Assembly: GCA_947396885.1 (NCBI GenBank)
Contig: OX377204.1
Location: forward strand, 50,579,139-50,643,138
Source of the DNA: Heligmosomoides polygyrus polygyrus
Lineage: Eukaryota; Nematoda; Chromadorea; Rhabditida; Heligmosomidae
Direction of reading: 5' to 3'
Length of the DNA: 64,000 nucleotides
A model generated the notes under the pieces. It made no database searches, was not told the DNA's origin, and was given only the letters and a program-made list of their open reading frames with translations. Made by a program: the position numbers and the translations under genes. Positions 30,890 through 42,942 of the stretch are shown here, piece after piece. Every line of letters begins with the position of its first letter. The first letter of the stretch is position 1.

Positions 30890-33800
30890 CTGTTTTTTTT
30901 AATATTTTTACCTGTCACCTGTCACCTGTCGTCCCGTTGATCATCGACTTGCTCGAGCGGGCGCCAGCAGCGTCTCCATTCGTCTCTGTCGCGCGCCAGA
31001 ATGGTCCAATGGATCCTCCTCGCTCGAGGGACACGAAGAGCGTCATATCGGTCGTTCAGGGCTTTCACGAAGAAGTCCGACCAACGCGTTGGTGGGCGTC
31101 CTGGTGTTCTTTTGACATCCCGCGGAATCTAATCTGTGACGGCTCTCGTCCAGCGGGTGTCTGCGAATCGCATTACGTGGCCGGCCCACCTAATTTTCGA
31201 CGACTTGGCCCATGCGACAGCGTCTCTGATCTTCGAACATCGGCGAAGCTCGGAACTCCGGAGGCCTTCTCTCACTTGCGTGAGTCGTGTCACTCCGAGC
31301 ATCGTCCTCTCGATTCCACGCTGCGCGACGCTGATCGCGTGTTCATCCTGCTTTCGTATAACCCAGGTCTCTGAGGCGTATGTTAGGGCAGGAAGAACAG
31401 TGGAGTCGAATAGGTGGGCACGGAGTCGGACGTTCTTCGTTTTCTTCACGACTTCTTCGACGCTCTTGAAAGCTCCCCAAGCCGCTCGTTTCCTCCTGCT
31501 CAGCTCTGGTGCTAGGTCGTTGGCCATGTTGACTTCGCGACCCAGATACACATAGCTGAAGCATTCGGAGACGTTCGTTCCGTTGAGCGAGAATGGGGCA
31601 TCAGAAACCCATCCGTTCTTCATGAACATCGTCTTGGTAAGATTCAGCTGCAGTCCAACGCTTCCACATACACGATCGAAGTCGGCCAGCATTCGTTCCG
31701 CCTGACTGATGCTCGGTGTTATGAGCACGATATCGTCAGCGAAGCGAAGATGATATAGTTGCCGGCCGTCGACCTTCACTCCCATGTCCTCCCATTGTAG
31801 TTCGCGTATGACGTTTTCGAGGGTGGCGCTGAAGAGCTTCGGGGATATGGTATCCCCTTGTCGAACCCCTCTCTTCACGTCAATGACGACGTCGTTGTAG
31901 AATGGTGAGATCTTGGTCGTGAATCCACTTTACAGCTCTCGAAGGACTCTGATGTACTGAGTAGGAACGCCCTGGGTGAGCAGGGCTTCCATGACCGCTT
32001 CAGTCTCGACGGAGTCAAATGCCTTCTTCAGGTCGATGAACGTAAGGCACAGCGGCAGCTTGTACTCTCGCGACACTTCGATGAGCTTCGTAATGATGTG
32101 TATGTGGTCGATCGTGCTGAATCCTCCTCGAAATCCTGCTTGCTCGCATGGCTGTCTTTCGTCCAGCGTTCTGCTGATCCTATTCAGGATCACTCGAGTG
32201 AACAGCTTGTAGACTACGGACAGCAGGCAGATCGGGCGATAGTTGCCAATGTCGTGCACGTCTCTCTTCTTGTACAGCAAAACGGTCTTGCTGGTCTTCC
32301 ACTGAGATGGAACCTTGCATTCGGACAGGTAGCGTGTGAAGAGCCGCGCCAAGGTGTTGATGAGCGCTGGCGGGAGGTTCTTCAGGTGTTTCAGCTCTGA
32401 TCCTGTCAGAACCGGGTGCTGTACGTTTCTTCACCGACGAGATGGCGTGTCGGATTTCGGAAGAGAGAACAGAGGGGACGTCGTATCCATCCTGCGGAAG
32501 ATGGCATGGGGGCAGGTGGACGTGGCTATCGAAGAGATCGGAGTAGAAGTCGTGGATGACTTTCTCCATGGTCCTTCTGGAAGAGGTGATGGTTCCGTCA
32601 GGACGTCGGAGAGCGGTCATCTTGGTCTTGAAGTTGGCGAAGTTCCGGCGGGCATTGCGGATGCTCAGCCCTGCCTCTGCTGCTTCAGCCAACACTTTCG
32701 CCCTTCTCTCCTTGAGATCTTCCTTTATCGCCGCTCTGCATAGCTTTGCAAGCTCGGACGTCAGATGGTAGTTGCCTGACGCTCGTGCTGCTCCAAGCTG
32801 GCGCATCAGCTCGGAGCAGCACGAGCGTCAGGCAACTACCAGTTTCCGGAGACAGGCGTCTCTTGGTGGTCTTCAAGCTCTCGGCTCCCTTAGCACTATC
32901 GTGGAGATGGTGCACGAAGCGATCGTATTCCTCGTCGACGTTGTCCATGCCGACATCTTCCCAAAGGGCGGCAAAAGAGGTGTAGAGATCCCAGTTGATG
33001 GTCGTTCTGGGATTCCTCTTCTTGAACTTCGCGGCCTTCTCTCCTTGACGCGAAAAGCGGAACCTCGCGTGAAGGAGGCGGTGGTCCGATCCCGTGTAGA
33101 ACTTGGGGACAACGGAGACATCGGTCAGGCAATACTTGCGATTGAAGATGATGTGGTCGATCTCGTTGTGGAACTGGCCACCGGGGGATTCCCAGGTCCA
33201 TCGTAGGGAGGGAGGCTTCTGGAACTGCGAGTTTCCATGGATGATCTTGGTCGACATGATAAACTCAGACAGCCTTTCACCTTGCTCGTTCCACTCCAAA
33301 CCGTGGGTTCCGATGTGAAGTTCTTCCGGCGACCTTCGTGGCCCGATCTTGGCGTTGAAGTCGCCGACGATCACCTTGTAGAAGGTGTGATCTTCTTTAT
33401 AGAACTTCTCCAGCTCCACGTAGAAGGCCTCGACGTCTTCGTCGTCGTAGTCGGATGTTGGGGCATACGCGACGAACACCGTCAAGGCTGGCACGGAGCC
33501 ACATCGCTTCAGTCGCAGACGTCCGATTCGGCTTGTCAGAGACTCGTACGAATCGATGTTCATGGCCAAGTGCGTGTTGACGAGGACACCAACGCCGCCT
33601 ACTCCCCTGCTGTCGCATGTTCCGAGGAACAGTTCTTCTCCGGAGTCGTAGGCGGCGTGTAGGGGGTGGTGTCTTCTCGTCTCGGTCAGTCCGATGACGT
33701 CGTACTTGATCTTCCTGGCTTGCATCATGAGGTCCTCGACGGATGCTTCCGACGCAAGCGTGCGGGCGTTGTAAGTACAGATCGTCATCCTAGTCCTTCT

Positions 33801-34370
33801 TTTTTTTTTGCGCAGCCTGGTTAGGCCCTGAGGTTTTAGCAGCCTCTCCGTACTCGTCCTTCCCATCGCTGCAGAAATGGGGGCTCTTTCGGGGTCAGGG
33901 GAATGAGGCCCTTTAGTGCTGCTGTGTTTGACTTGAATACAACACGGGTAGCTAGTCAGGCTCTGTCGTGCGGGCGGGATACTCCGGGCAGCCAGCCAGA
34001 CTGCCCGAAGGGACGGGGCGAGACTTAAGGCGGCCTCGAATCGCCTTACATGTACTCCCAGTCTACCGAGTGCAAGCTTTTGGCCGAGCCGACACAGTTA
34101 CAATCCGCACAGTCACGGACACATCCACGCACACTGTGCACGAACATGCCGCTCCCACGCACAAGGAACGCATCGACCCGACACAGCAGGAGCAAGGAGT
34201 CCATCCCCTGCATCCCACCTGCGTCTCTGGGCAGTACACGGTCGCATTTGGTTCGCGTTTAGTTCCCCTATCCACCACCCGGGGACGCGCCACGTGGCCC
34301 TGCGACAAGCGGCCCGAGATCCCTCTTAACAAGAGAGCCCGAAGGCTCTCTATCGAGGGAGATCCGTGGA
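30890..34370 (-). mobile_element. RTE-type non-LTR retrotransposon, inactivated
   Basis: The minus strand encodes an AP endonuclease from Met33789 (ETRRH, GDFNAKIG and GSDHRLL motifs; 33789 to about 32850), then a reverse transcriptase (fingers and palm to 31930; LRFADDIVLI at about 31733-31762) and a Trp-rich end reaching about 30917. The organisation and motifs are those of nematode RTE-1. The 3' end is a short tandem repeat of ACAGGTG units (30911-30938), typical of RTE. Four lesions kill it: a 28-bp inverted insertion (32813-32840), one extra base in a TTT run at 32389-32391, stop TAA at 31930-31932 where the relative at 49.9 kb has TAC, and stop TAG at 31129-31131 where a Trp codon is expected. 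The 5' limit near 34370 is approximate. Confidence 0.88.
32767..32840. repeat. 28-bp snap-back inverted duplication inside the LINE
   Basis: The arms 32767-32794 and 32813-32840 are perfect inverted copies separated by 18 bp. The lower-numbered arm is the native LINE sequence (read on minus as LGAARASGNYHL). The other arm is inserted ahead of it, shifting the frame by one. Confidence 0.9.
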
Positions 34371-34489
34371 AAAAATATAATATTTTTACAAGTTAATTAA
34401 TTCATGTTAACAAAAAATTAATCAATGATATATTTTGACCATTGATCGCAATCTAAAGTTTTACCATTCAAATGGTTTTGAGGGGAGCG

Positions 34490-35017
34490 AAACAAATGGT
34501 ATGTAACCTGATGTTGCTGATTCAGGACCATAGGGTGGATGTGAACAGTTCCCAACTGAGCTCTGTTAATTTCTGACGGCTTATCCAAGAGGTGTGGAGT
34601 CTGGCATTAACTTGATGGAACACCACGCCTTGGCGATTGGCCAGTTCACGGCGTTTTTTCTTGATTTCTCCGTTCTGTTTCGGTGGTTGACTGTTAACGG
34701 GCTGTTGTAAGGGTGTAAGTAAAGGTGGAATATGTCGATATGTCAAGCTTCTCGATTGGCATACGCCGGTTAGTTTCGAGTAACGCCTTTATTTTGTCGT
34801 CATCGGTATGTAGTGATTCTACGACCAGAAGGTGCATCTTGCACATTGAAGTTTCAGAGTGAAGGCGAGCAAACCAATGCTGACACTGCAACTGAGTAAG
34901 GCAGTACTCACTATAAACTTCACGAAATTTCTTCCGAGCTTGCACCGCATTTTTACCGCTTCGGAAGTAAAACAATAAAGCATGTCGAAAATGCTTTCTC
35001 TGTTTGTCCATTTTCAA
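34490..35017 (-). pseudogene. mariner transposase remnant, internally deleted
   Basis: The minus strand from 35017 encodes a mariner N-terminal DNA-binding segment (FRHALLFYFRSG, CQHWFARLHS). It then jumps, with a frameshift, to the C-terminal catalytic part (KRRELANRQGVVFHQVNARLH). The middle of the transposase, including the first catalytic Asp, is missing, and the usual HQDNARPH box reads HQVNARLH, so the second Asp is lost as well. It cannot be active. The flanking inverted repeats could not be placed. Confidence 0.8.
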
Positions 35018-35262
35018 CTTAATTTTTTACCAACTTGCTTTTACTAATTACGCTCCGTCTTTGGCAGAAGATGTGATGAAGTTTAACTTCTAAAATAGTA
35101 TGCACTAATGTAAGCCACGCAATCACTATTGCATGCCTCAAAATATACAGTTGACGCCTCTATGAGAAAAACCTACATTAATTATCGAACAGCCCAATTA
35201 CATAGCAGAGCAGGTGTTACCGGCCCCTTCTACAGACTGCTCCTTGTGACCTGTACATATTA

Positions 35263-36308
35263 CGTTGTCCCATAAGTCTCAGCCGTTTTTTTCAACGATT
35301 CACTGCAGATTTCGCCGGCGGTCTCTTGCATAGCGCTGCATAGCTTTCGAAAGAGAATGCTTTGCTCTATCAGAACATTTATTGCATTTCTTTCTTCATC
35401 ATGAATTTTGTCAATTTTTAGGTTGTTGAAGTGAAAAGTGAAAAAGTGAAAAAGTGGCCATTTGCGCACTTGTTCTCTCCGTTTAGGTTTGTAATTTTTT
35501 GCGCAGTTTTTTATAGCACTTGGTAAACAATGTTCTGTACTACAAGAATATGTATTGGCCCTATTTTCTCACGTGCCCTTTATTGATTTTTAGGCCATCA
35601 AATTGGGAATTCCGACCTTTCCGTCCGAATTTTCACCAAAACTCCGGTTCTGTGGTTAAACTTTTTTGCTTGGTGTCATATGTCGTTTGGAAGAGGATGT
35701 CTTGCTCAGTAAGAATTTGTGTCGCGTTTATTGGCTCACGCTGATTTCTGTCGAATATCAACTCCGGAAGAAGGAGAAGTTGTTGGTGAAGACGATTTTT
35801 CTCTTTTTGGCATTTTGTTGATATTCAATAGAAATCAACAAACGCGACACATATTCTTATAGAGAAAGACATTTTCTTTCGAATGACATATAACACCAAC
35901 TCAAAAAGTCCAACCACAGAGCAGGAGCTGTCGGCAAAAATAACCATCCTCCTTCGGACGTCCCAATTTGATGACCTAAAAATCAATGAAGGACAAATGA
36001 ACAAATAGCACTAACACATATTCTTGTAGTACAGAACGTTGTCTCCCAAATGCTCGAAAAACTGCGCAAAAAATTACAAACCTAAGCGGAGAGAACAAGT
36101 GCGCAAATGGCTACTTTTTCTCTTTTTCACTTTTCACTTCAACGACCTAAAAATTGACAAAATTCATGATGAAGAAAGAAATGCGATACATGTTCTGATA
36201 GAACAAATCATTCTCTTTCGAAAGCTATGCAGCGCTATGCAAGAGACCGCCGGCGAAATCTGCAGTGAATCGTTGAAAAAAAAAACGGCTGAGACTTATG
36301 GGACAACC
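35263..36308. mobile_element. Palindromic mariner-type MITE
   Basis: A 1046-bp element sits between TA dinucleotides (35261-35262 and 36309-36310). Its arms of roughly 450 bp are inverted copies. The tip GTTGTCCCATAAGTCTCAGC resembles mariner termini. Both arms carry an open frame reading outward to the tip (ETAGEICSESLKK), only because they are copies. No transposase is present. Confidence 0.8.
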
Positions 36309-36310
36309 TA

Positions 36311-37972
36311 ATACTTATCATAAATGTTGGTATCCCACCATATATAATAGAGGAGGGCTTTTTTGTCTCAACGTGACCGTGGGAAAATTCGTAAACTCCG
36401 CGGGCTCGATGGTTTAATCACCCAAGTTTGAGGCAGGTTGTCGACTTCTCTCTCCGAAGGGAAGCGCAGGGAGGTGAGCAATCGCCGCTGCCGAGGAGGA
36501 CACATGAGGCGTTGTGAAACAGGCCGGCGCCGCGGCTCTGCCCGCGCACGTGTTGGGTGGCTACTGCTTCGAACTCACCCCCTTGAAGGCTCCTGTCGCA
36601 GGGTACAACTCTGCCGCCTGTGTGCATGGCCGAGGTCACTGCTCATTCCTGTTCTTGCTACTTTCTCTGTGTTCGGGCATAACCTTCTGATGTGTGCGAG
36701 CTTCCGCCTTCACTTTTCTGAGAACAGCTCCTGCTGTGTTAATCAATAGTGCCGCTCTTCGTTACTGGCTTTGCCACCGTTTCACTTTGTTTCTCTTCGA
36801 GAGTCTTAAGTTGATGTCAGTGTTGTGGTGAGAATCTGCGGCCCTATTCTAGTGCTCCTCGCTCTACACGTTAGAGTATGCCCTTGGTAGGAAGGCACAT
36901 ATATGCCCGTTCACAGCAGAAGTGAACTAACTTGGTTCACCATAGGGCTAGAACCCACCAGTGCTGCTGATAATTTTGAATTTTCATACAGCACAAAACG
37001 ACGGATTGGGCGTTCCTACATCGTGGACCTCTCGCCCCAGCCTATTTCATCCCCACTGCTAGTTGTACCACTTATATCTACTCGTGTGCTTCTTAAAGGG
37101 ACTGACAACCACTTAACACGATGAGCCCTGTCCACCCGAGCCGTTTTGCGCCTGATTCTGTAGGCTGTAAGTAAGACTCTCCCATTCTAAGTTGGTTGGA
37201 CTGAGCCCATCAGTTTCTCCCGCCCACATAAACTTCCTACTTTCTACACCCTTCCAAGCTGTCGGATTTTTATTCGATTGATAGCAGAAGTTGAACAACA
37301 AATACAACAGTGAGAAGCACACATATCCCCACTTTGGTTCAAGTAAGAGGCATTTACGCTATCAATCAAATAACCAGTGGTGCTCTCGGACCTAACCGAT
37401 CGGGATTGGAGTTGCCCGATTATGTTGGCCGACGGGAGCGTTCCACAGTAGATTGGGCGTTTTGATCAGGCAGTCGATATCGATCGATATTATCGATCAT
37501 TTGAGTGGTGCTATCGGTTTTTTCTCAAACTGAACCGACCACGATTTCTATCTGACAAATTGGAGATAGGGAAATCAGAGACAGAACATCTCACCATATA
37601 TATAAAGGAGGGAAGCTTAAGTCACTGTTTGTAGTGGTTCTTCAACAGCGGAAACCAAGTTCCCGTCTCACCCCCAGTTTTCGAGTATACTAGTCTCTCG
37701 GAATAATTCTTCCCGTACGTTCCCTCAAAATTAGTGGCTAATGAAGTTACCTCTGGAATTCGCCACACCTAGCGATTCGAAGCACGACGACTGGACAGAA
37801 CTGTCATACATTTCTTTAGGCTTGACAAGCTGCAATAGGCTGTGAACTCAACGCTAGATGAAGAATGAGTGCTGAGGACATTCTTCTGCGTGCTATACTG
37901 AGTGAGTAGTACGAAGCTAGGAATCAGTCTGGAGTAGGCGTAAGTTTCAACGTGCTCGACGCTACGGATGCC
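36311..37972. other. Unassigned; two Helitron-head-like motifs
   Basis: No gene is recognised. TCCCACCATATATAATAGAG at 36334-36353 and TCTCACCATATATATAAAGG at 37590-37609 resemble the TC-plus-TATATATAA starts at 13044 and 18688. At 36411-36431, TTTAATCACCCAAGTTTGAG is nearly identical to a stretch of the BEL LTR (1696-1716). Neither hint is enough to call an element. Confidence 0.3.
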
Positions 37973-40900
37973 CGACGCTGGGTGAGGAAGCATCCGTAGC
38001 TAGGTTGGGCTACGTCCCTAGCGTGGCCCGCGGATGCGATGCCGGCGAAGCCGGCTAGCCTGGCGTGGCCCGCACATTCCAGCGTCGGCGCCGGCGGAGC
38101 CGGCGACCGACGCTGGGTGAGGAAGCATCCGTAGCTAGGTTGGGCTACGTCCCTAGCGTGGCCCGCGGATGCGATGCCGGCGAAGCCGGCTAGCCTGGCG
38201 TGGCCCGCACATTCCAGCATCGGCGCCGGCGGAGCCGGCGACCGACGCTGGGTGAGGAAGCATCCGTAGCTAGGTTGGGCTACGTCCCTAGCGTGGCCCG
38301 CGGATGCGATGCCGGCGAAGCCGGCTAGCCTGGCGTGGCCCGCACATTCCAGCGTCGGCGCCGGCGGAGCCGGCGACCGACGCTGGGTGAGGAAACATCC
38401 GTAGCTAGGTTGGGCTACGTCCCTAGCGTGGCCCGCGGATGCGATGCCGGCGAAGCCGGCTAGCCTGGCGTGGCCCGCACATTCCAGCGTCGGCGCCGGC
38501 GGAGCCGGCGACCGACGCTGGGTGAGGAAGCATCCGTAGCTAGGTTGGGCTACGTCCCTAGCGTGGCCCGCGGATGCGATGCCGGCGAAGCCGGCTAGCC
38601 TGGCGTGGCCCGCACATTCCAGCGTCGGCACCGGCGGAGCCGGCGACCGACGCTGGGTGAGGAAGCATCCGTAGCTAGGTTGGGCTACGTCCCTAGCGTG
38701 GCCCGCGGATGCGACGCCGGCGAAGCCGGCTAGCCTTGCGTGGCCCGCACATTCCAGCGTCGGCGCCGGCGGAGCCGGCGACCGACGCTGGGTGAGGAAG
38801 CATCCGTAGCTAGGTTGGGCTACGTCCCTAGCGTGGCCCGCGGATGCGATGCCGGCGAAGCCGGCTAGCCTGGCGTGGCCCGCACATTCCAGCGTCGGCG
38901 CCGGCGGAGCCGGCGACCGACGCTGGGTGAGGAAGCATCCGTAGCTAGGTTGGGCTACGTCCCTAGCGTGGCCCGCGGATGCGATGCCGGCGAAGCCGGC
39001 TAGCCTGGCGTGGCCCGCACATTCCAGCGTCGGCGCCGGCGGAGCCGGCGACCGACGCTGGGTGAGGAAGCATCCGTAGCTAGGTTGGGCTACGTCCCTA
39101 GCGTGGCCCGCGGATGCGATGCCGGCGAAGCCGGCTAGCCTGGCGTGGCCCGCACATTCCAGCGTCGGCGCCGGCGGAGCCGGCGACCGACGCTGGGTGA
39201 GGAAGCATCCGTAGCTAGGTTGGGCTACGTCCCTAGCGTGGCCCGCGGATGCGACGCCGGCGAAGCCGGCTAGCCTTGCGTGGCCCGCACATTCCAGCGT
39301 CGGCGCCGGCGGAGCCGGCGACCGACGCTGGGTGAGGAAGCATCCGTAGCTAGGTTGGGCTACGTCCCTAGCGTGGCCCGCGGATGCGACGCCGGCGAAG
39401 CCGGCTAGCCTTGCGTGGCCCGCACATTCCAGCGTCGGCGCCGGCGGAGCCGGCGACCGACGCTGGGTGAGGAAGCATCCGTAGCTAGGTTGGGCTACGT
39501 CCCTAGCGTGGCCCGCGGATGCGATGCCGGCGAAGCCGGCTAGCCTGTCGGTCGCCGGCGGAGCCGGCGACCGACGCTGGGTGAGGAAGCATCCGTAGCT
39601 AGGTTGGGCTACGTCCCTAGCGTGGCCCGCGGATGCGACGCCGGCGAAGCCGGCTAGCCTTGCGTGGCCCGCACATTCCAGCGTCGGCGCCGGCGGAGCC
39701 GGCGACCGACGCTGGGTGAGGAAGCATCCGTAGCTAGGTTGGGCTACGTCCCTAGCGTGGCTTGCGGATGCGATGCCGGCGAAGCCGGCTAGCCTGGCGT
39801 GGCCCGCACATTCCAGCGTCGGCGCCGGCGGAGCCGGCGACCGACGCTGGGTGAGGAAGCATCCGTAGCTAGGTTGGGCTACGTCCCTAGCGTGGCCCGC
39901 GGATGCGATGCCGGCGAAGCCGGCTAGCCTGGCGTGGCCCGCACATTCCAGCATCGGCGCCGGCGGAGCCGGCGACCGACGCTGGGTGAGGAAGCATCCG
40001 TAGCTAGGTTGGGCTACGTCCCTAGCGTGGCCCGCGGATGCGATGCCGGCGAAGCCGGCTAGCCTGGCGTGGCCCGCACATTCCAGCGTCGGCGCCGGCG
40101 GAGCCGGCGACCGACGCTGGGTGAGGAAACATCCGTAGCTAGGTTGGGCTACGTCCCTAGCGTGGCCCGCGGATGCGATGCCGGCGAAGCCGGCTAGCCT
40201 GGCGTGGCCCGCACATTCCAGCGTCGGCGCCGGCGGAGCCGGCGACCGACGCTGGGTGAGGAAGCATCCGTAGCTAGGTTGGGCTACGTCCCTAGCGTGG
40301 CCCGCGGATGCGATGCCGGCGAAGCCGGCTAGCCTGGCGTGGCCCGCACATTCCAGCGTCGGCACCGGCGGAGCCGGCGACCGACGCTGGGTGAGGAAGC
40401 ATCCGTAGCTAGGTTGGGCTACGTCCCTAGCGTGGCCCGCGGATGCGACGCCGGCGAAGCCGGCTAGCCTTGCGTGGCCCGCACATTCCAGCGTCGGCGC
40501 CGGCGGAGCCGGCGACCGACGCTGGGTGAGGAAGCATCCGTAGCTAGGTTGGGCTACGTCCCTAGCGTGGCCCGCGGATGCGATGCCGGCGAAGCCGGCT
40601 AGCCTGGCGTGGCCCGCACATTCCAGCGTCGGCGCCGGCGGAGCCGGCGACCGACGCTGGGTGAGGAAGCATCCGTAGCTAGGTTGGGCTACGTCCCTAG
40701 CGTGGCCCGCGGATGCGATGCCGGCGAAGCCGGCTAGCCTGGCGTGGCCCGCACATTCCAGCGTCGGCGCCGGCGGAGCCGGCGACCGACGCTGGGTGAG
40801 GAAGCATCCGTAGCTAGGTTGGGCTACGTCCCTAGCGTGGCCCGCGGATGCGATGCCGGCGAAGCCGGCTAGCCTGGCGTGGCCCGCACATTCCAGCGTC

Positions 40901-41718
40901 GGCGCCGGCGGAGCCGGCGACCGACGCTGGGTGAGGAAGCATCCGTAGCTAGGTTGGGCTACGTCCCTAGCGTGGCCCGCGGATGCGACGCCGGCGAAGC
41001 CGGCTAGCCTTGCGTGGCCCGCACATTCCAGCGTCGGCGCCGGCGGAGCCGGCGACCGACGCTGGGTGAGGAAGCATCCGTAGCTAGGTTGGGCTACGTC
41101 CCTAGCGTGGCCCGCGGATGCGACGCCGGCGAAGCCGGCTAGCCTTGCGTGGCCCGCACATTCCAGCGTCGGCGCCGGCGGAGCCGGCGACCGACGCTGG
41201 GTGAGGAAGCATCCGTAGCTAGGTTGGGCTACGTCCCTAGCGTGGCCCGCGGATGCGATGCCGGCGAAGCCGGCTAGCCTGTCGGTCGCCGGCGGAGCCG
41301 GCGACCGACGCTGGGTGAGGAAGCATCCGTAGCTAGGTTGGGCTACGTCCCTAGCGTGGCCCGCGGATGCGACGCCGGCGAAGCCGGCTAGCCTTGCGTG
41401 GCCCGCACATTCCAGCGTCGGCGCCGGCGGAGCCGGCGACCGACGCTGGGTGAGGAAGCATCCGTAGCTAGGTTGGGCTACGTCCCTAGCGTGGCTTGCG
41501 GATGCGATGCCGGCGAAGCCGGCTAGCCTGGCGTGGCCCGCACATTCCAGCGTCGGCGCCGGCGGAGCCGGCGACCGACGCTGGGTGAGGAAGCATCCGT
41601 AGCTAGGTTGGGCTACGTCCCTAGCGTGGCCCGCGGATGCGACGCCGGCGAAGCCGGCTAGCCTTGCGTGGCCCGCACATTCCAGCGTCGGCGCCGGCGG
41701 AGCCGGCGACCGACGCTG
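37973..41718. repeat. 135-bp satellite, 28 monomers, 13-mer higher-order repeat
   Basis: The GC-rich tandem array has a monomer of 135 bp; CGACGCTGGGTGAGGAAGCA starts at 37973, 38108, 38243 and so on. Two monomers are shortened by 21 bp (near 39544 and 41278). The length fits 26 x 135 + 2 x 114 + 8 exactly. Rare variants recur at a spacing of 1734 bp (12 x 135 + 114): A at 38630/40364, GGAAAC at 38391/40125, CTTGCGG at 39761/41495, and the short monomers. Each monomer carries GC-rich palindromes (GCCGGCGAAGCCGGC). Because 135 and 114 are multiples of 3, a 1276-codon frame stays open on the minus strand; I do not take it as a gene. Confidence 0.95.
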
Positions 41719-42942
41719 CTGTAAGATATTCTGAAAAACGACCATTCGATTCATCTGCCGCCTTTAAGATTCTTTCAAGATTCTTTTTTCTTATTTCGTA
41801 GTTTGCTTTGGCTTCCACGAATCCACCGGTATAGATGAGGCCTTGCTTATCTGATTGTAAGACGAGATTTGGTACCGGTACGATCCAATTCGTAATTCGT
41901 CTTCGAACTCTGGTCTAGAAGAGGTGATTTCCCATCACCTAAATGAATAAGGATTGTAATAGCACCAAGAAGGACAAAGTTCATCGCGCGTCGTGCTCCT
42001 TTTTTAATGCTTCCAAAATCTAAAAATAACCCAGTTATTCTGCTGCTGTTCTTTTTCAGCGCGTTTCTTTTAAATTCTACGTTCATGTAGCTCTATACCA
42101 CGTGCCTTATTGGTGGAATGAATAGAATAAAGACGTCTTTTCCTACTGGGCCGCGCTTTCTGCTTCTACGGGATCATAGTGGCAGTTCGAAGGGGCAAGT
42201 CCCATACAATCACTCGCTGCGGCCATTCGATGAGAAATCTGCGTCTTATCATTCAAACACCCTTGGCGCCAGTTCACTGACTCCGTGGATTTTGAATGTT
42301 GGGCAGGACGGGAAGGGGGGGGGGGGGGGAGCGCTGGGAGGCGGTCGGTTCACATGGAGTGCCAGAAGCTTTGCAGCTGCCGACAGCGTAACACGCACTC
42401 CATGAATAACTTCCTGCGAAACTTTTCTCTCCTACATTTTCAGTCTAACAATCAGTCGAGGTAGCGCCAAATCCTCACTGCTGTCCTTTGCAGGCCATTC
42501 TTATTTCAGCGATAAAAGCGACAATAGGGACAGCTTGTCTCGAACGATATTTCGCCGCTTAGCAATCGCAAGACGGTAAAGGGCCAGGTTGTGACCACTC
42601 TTTCAAGCGAAAACAATTGGATGCTGCACCAGGACGGGGAAGGGCTCACAAACCAAAGAAGCTTCAGCCGTGACGTGAACCAGTCCATCACGACTAGCCT
42701 ATGGATATTTCTTGAATCCGAACGTGATCTTCTAGTGTGACGGAGCGTTTTGGAGCAGAACGAATGAGTGTATGTATGGATATGGTCGAGTGGACAGCAG
42801 GAGGAAGTTTCTGAAAAGAAAGTATGCGCAGTAAGGTGTTCGGGCAGGGATGAGTAATATTCGGGCAAATTGAACGATTCGACTAAAGCGGAAATTGATA
42901 ATATCGAAAGACGTACATTGAGTGCGTGTCATCATAATTATA
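41719..42942. other. Unassigned; short coding-like patch beside satellite
   Basis: The minus strand from about 41890 to 41720 reads VPNLVLQSDKQGLIYTGG, then VEAKANYEIRKKNLERILK, up to the satellite edge. It is protein-like but unrecognised and too short to assign; it may be a scrap of an older retroelement or exon. A 15-base G run lies at 42315-42329. Nothing else is seen to 42942. Confidence 0.3.

Noticed and set aside
37924..41754. 1276-residue minus-strand frame as a repetitive protein gene
   Set aside because: It is a straight translation of a 135-bp satellite with palindromic GC content. There is no start context, signal peptide, introns or unique domains. Reported as a repeat, with the open frame kept only as a testable finding.
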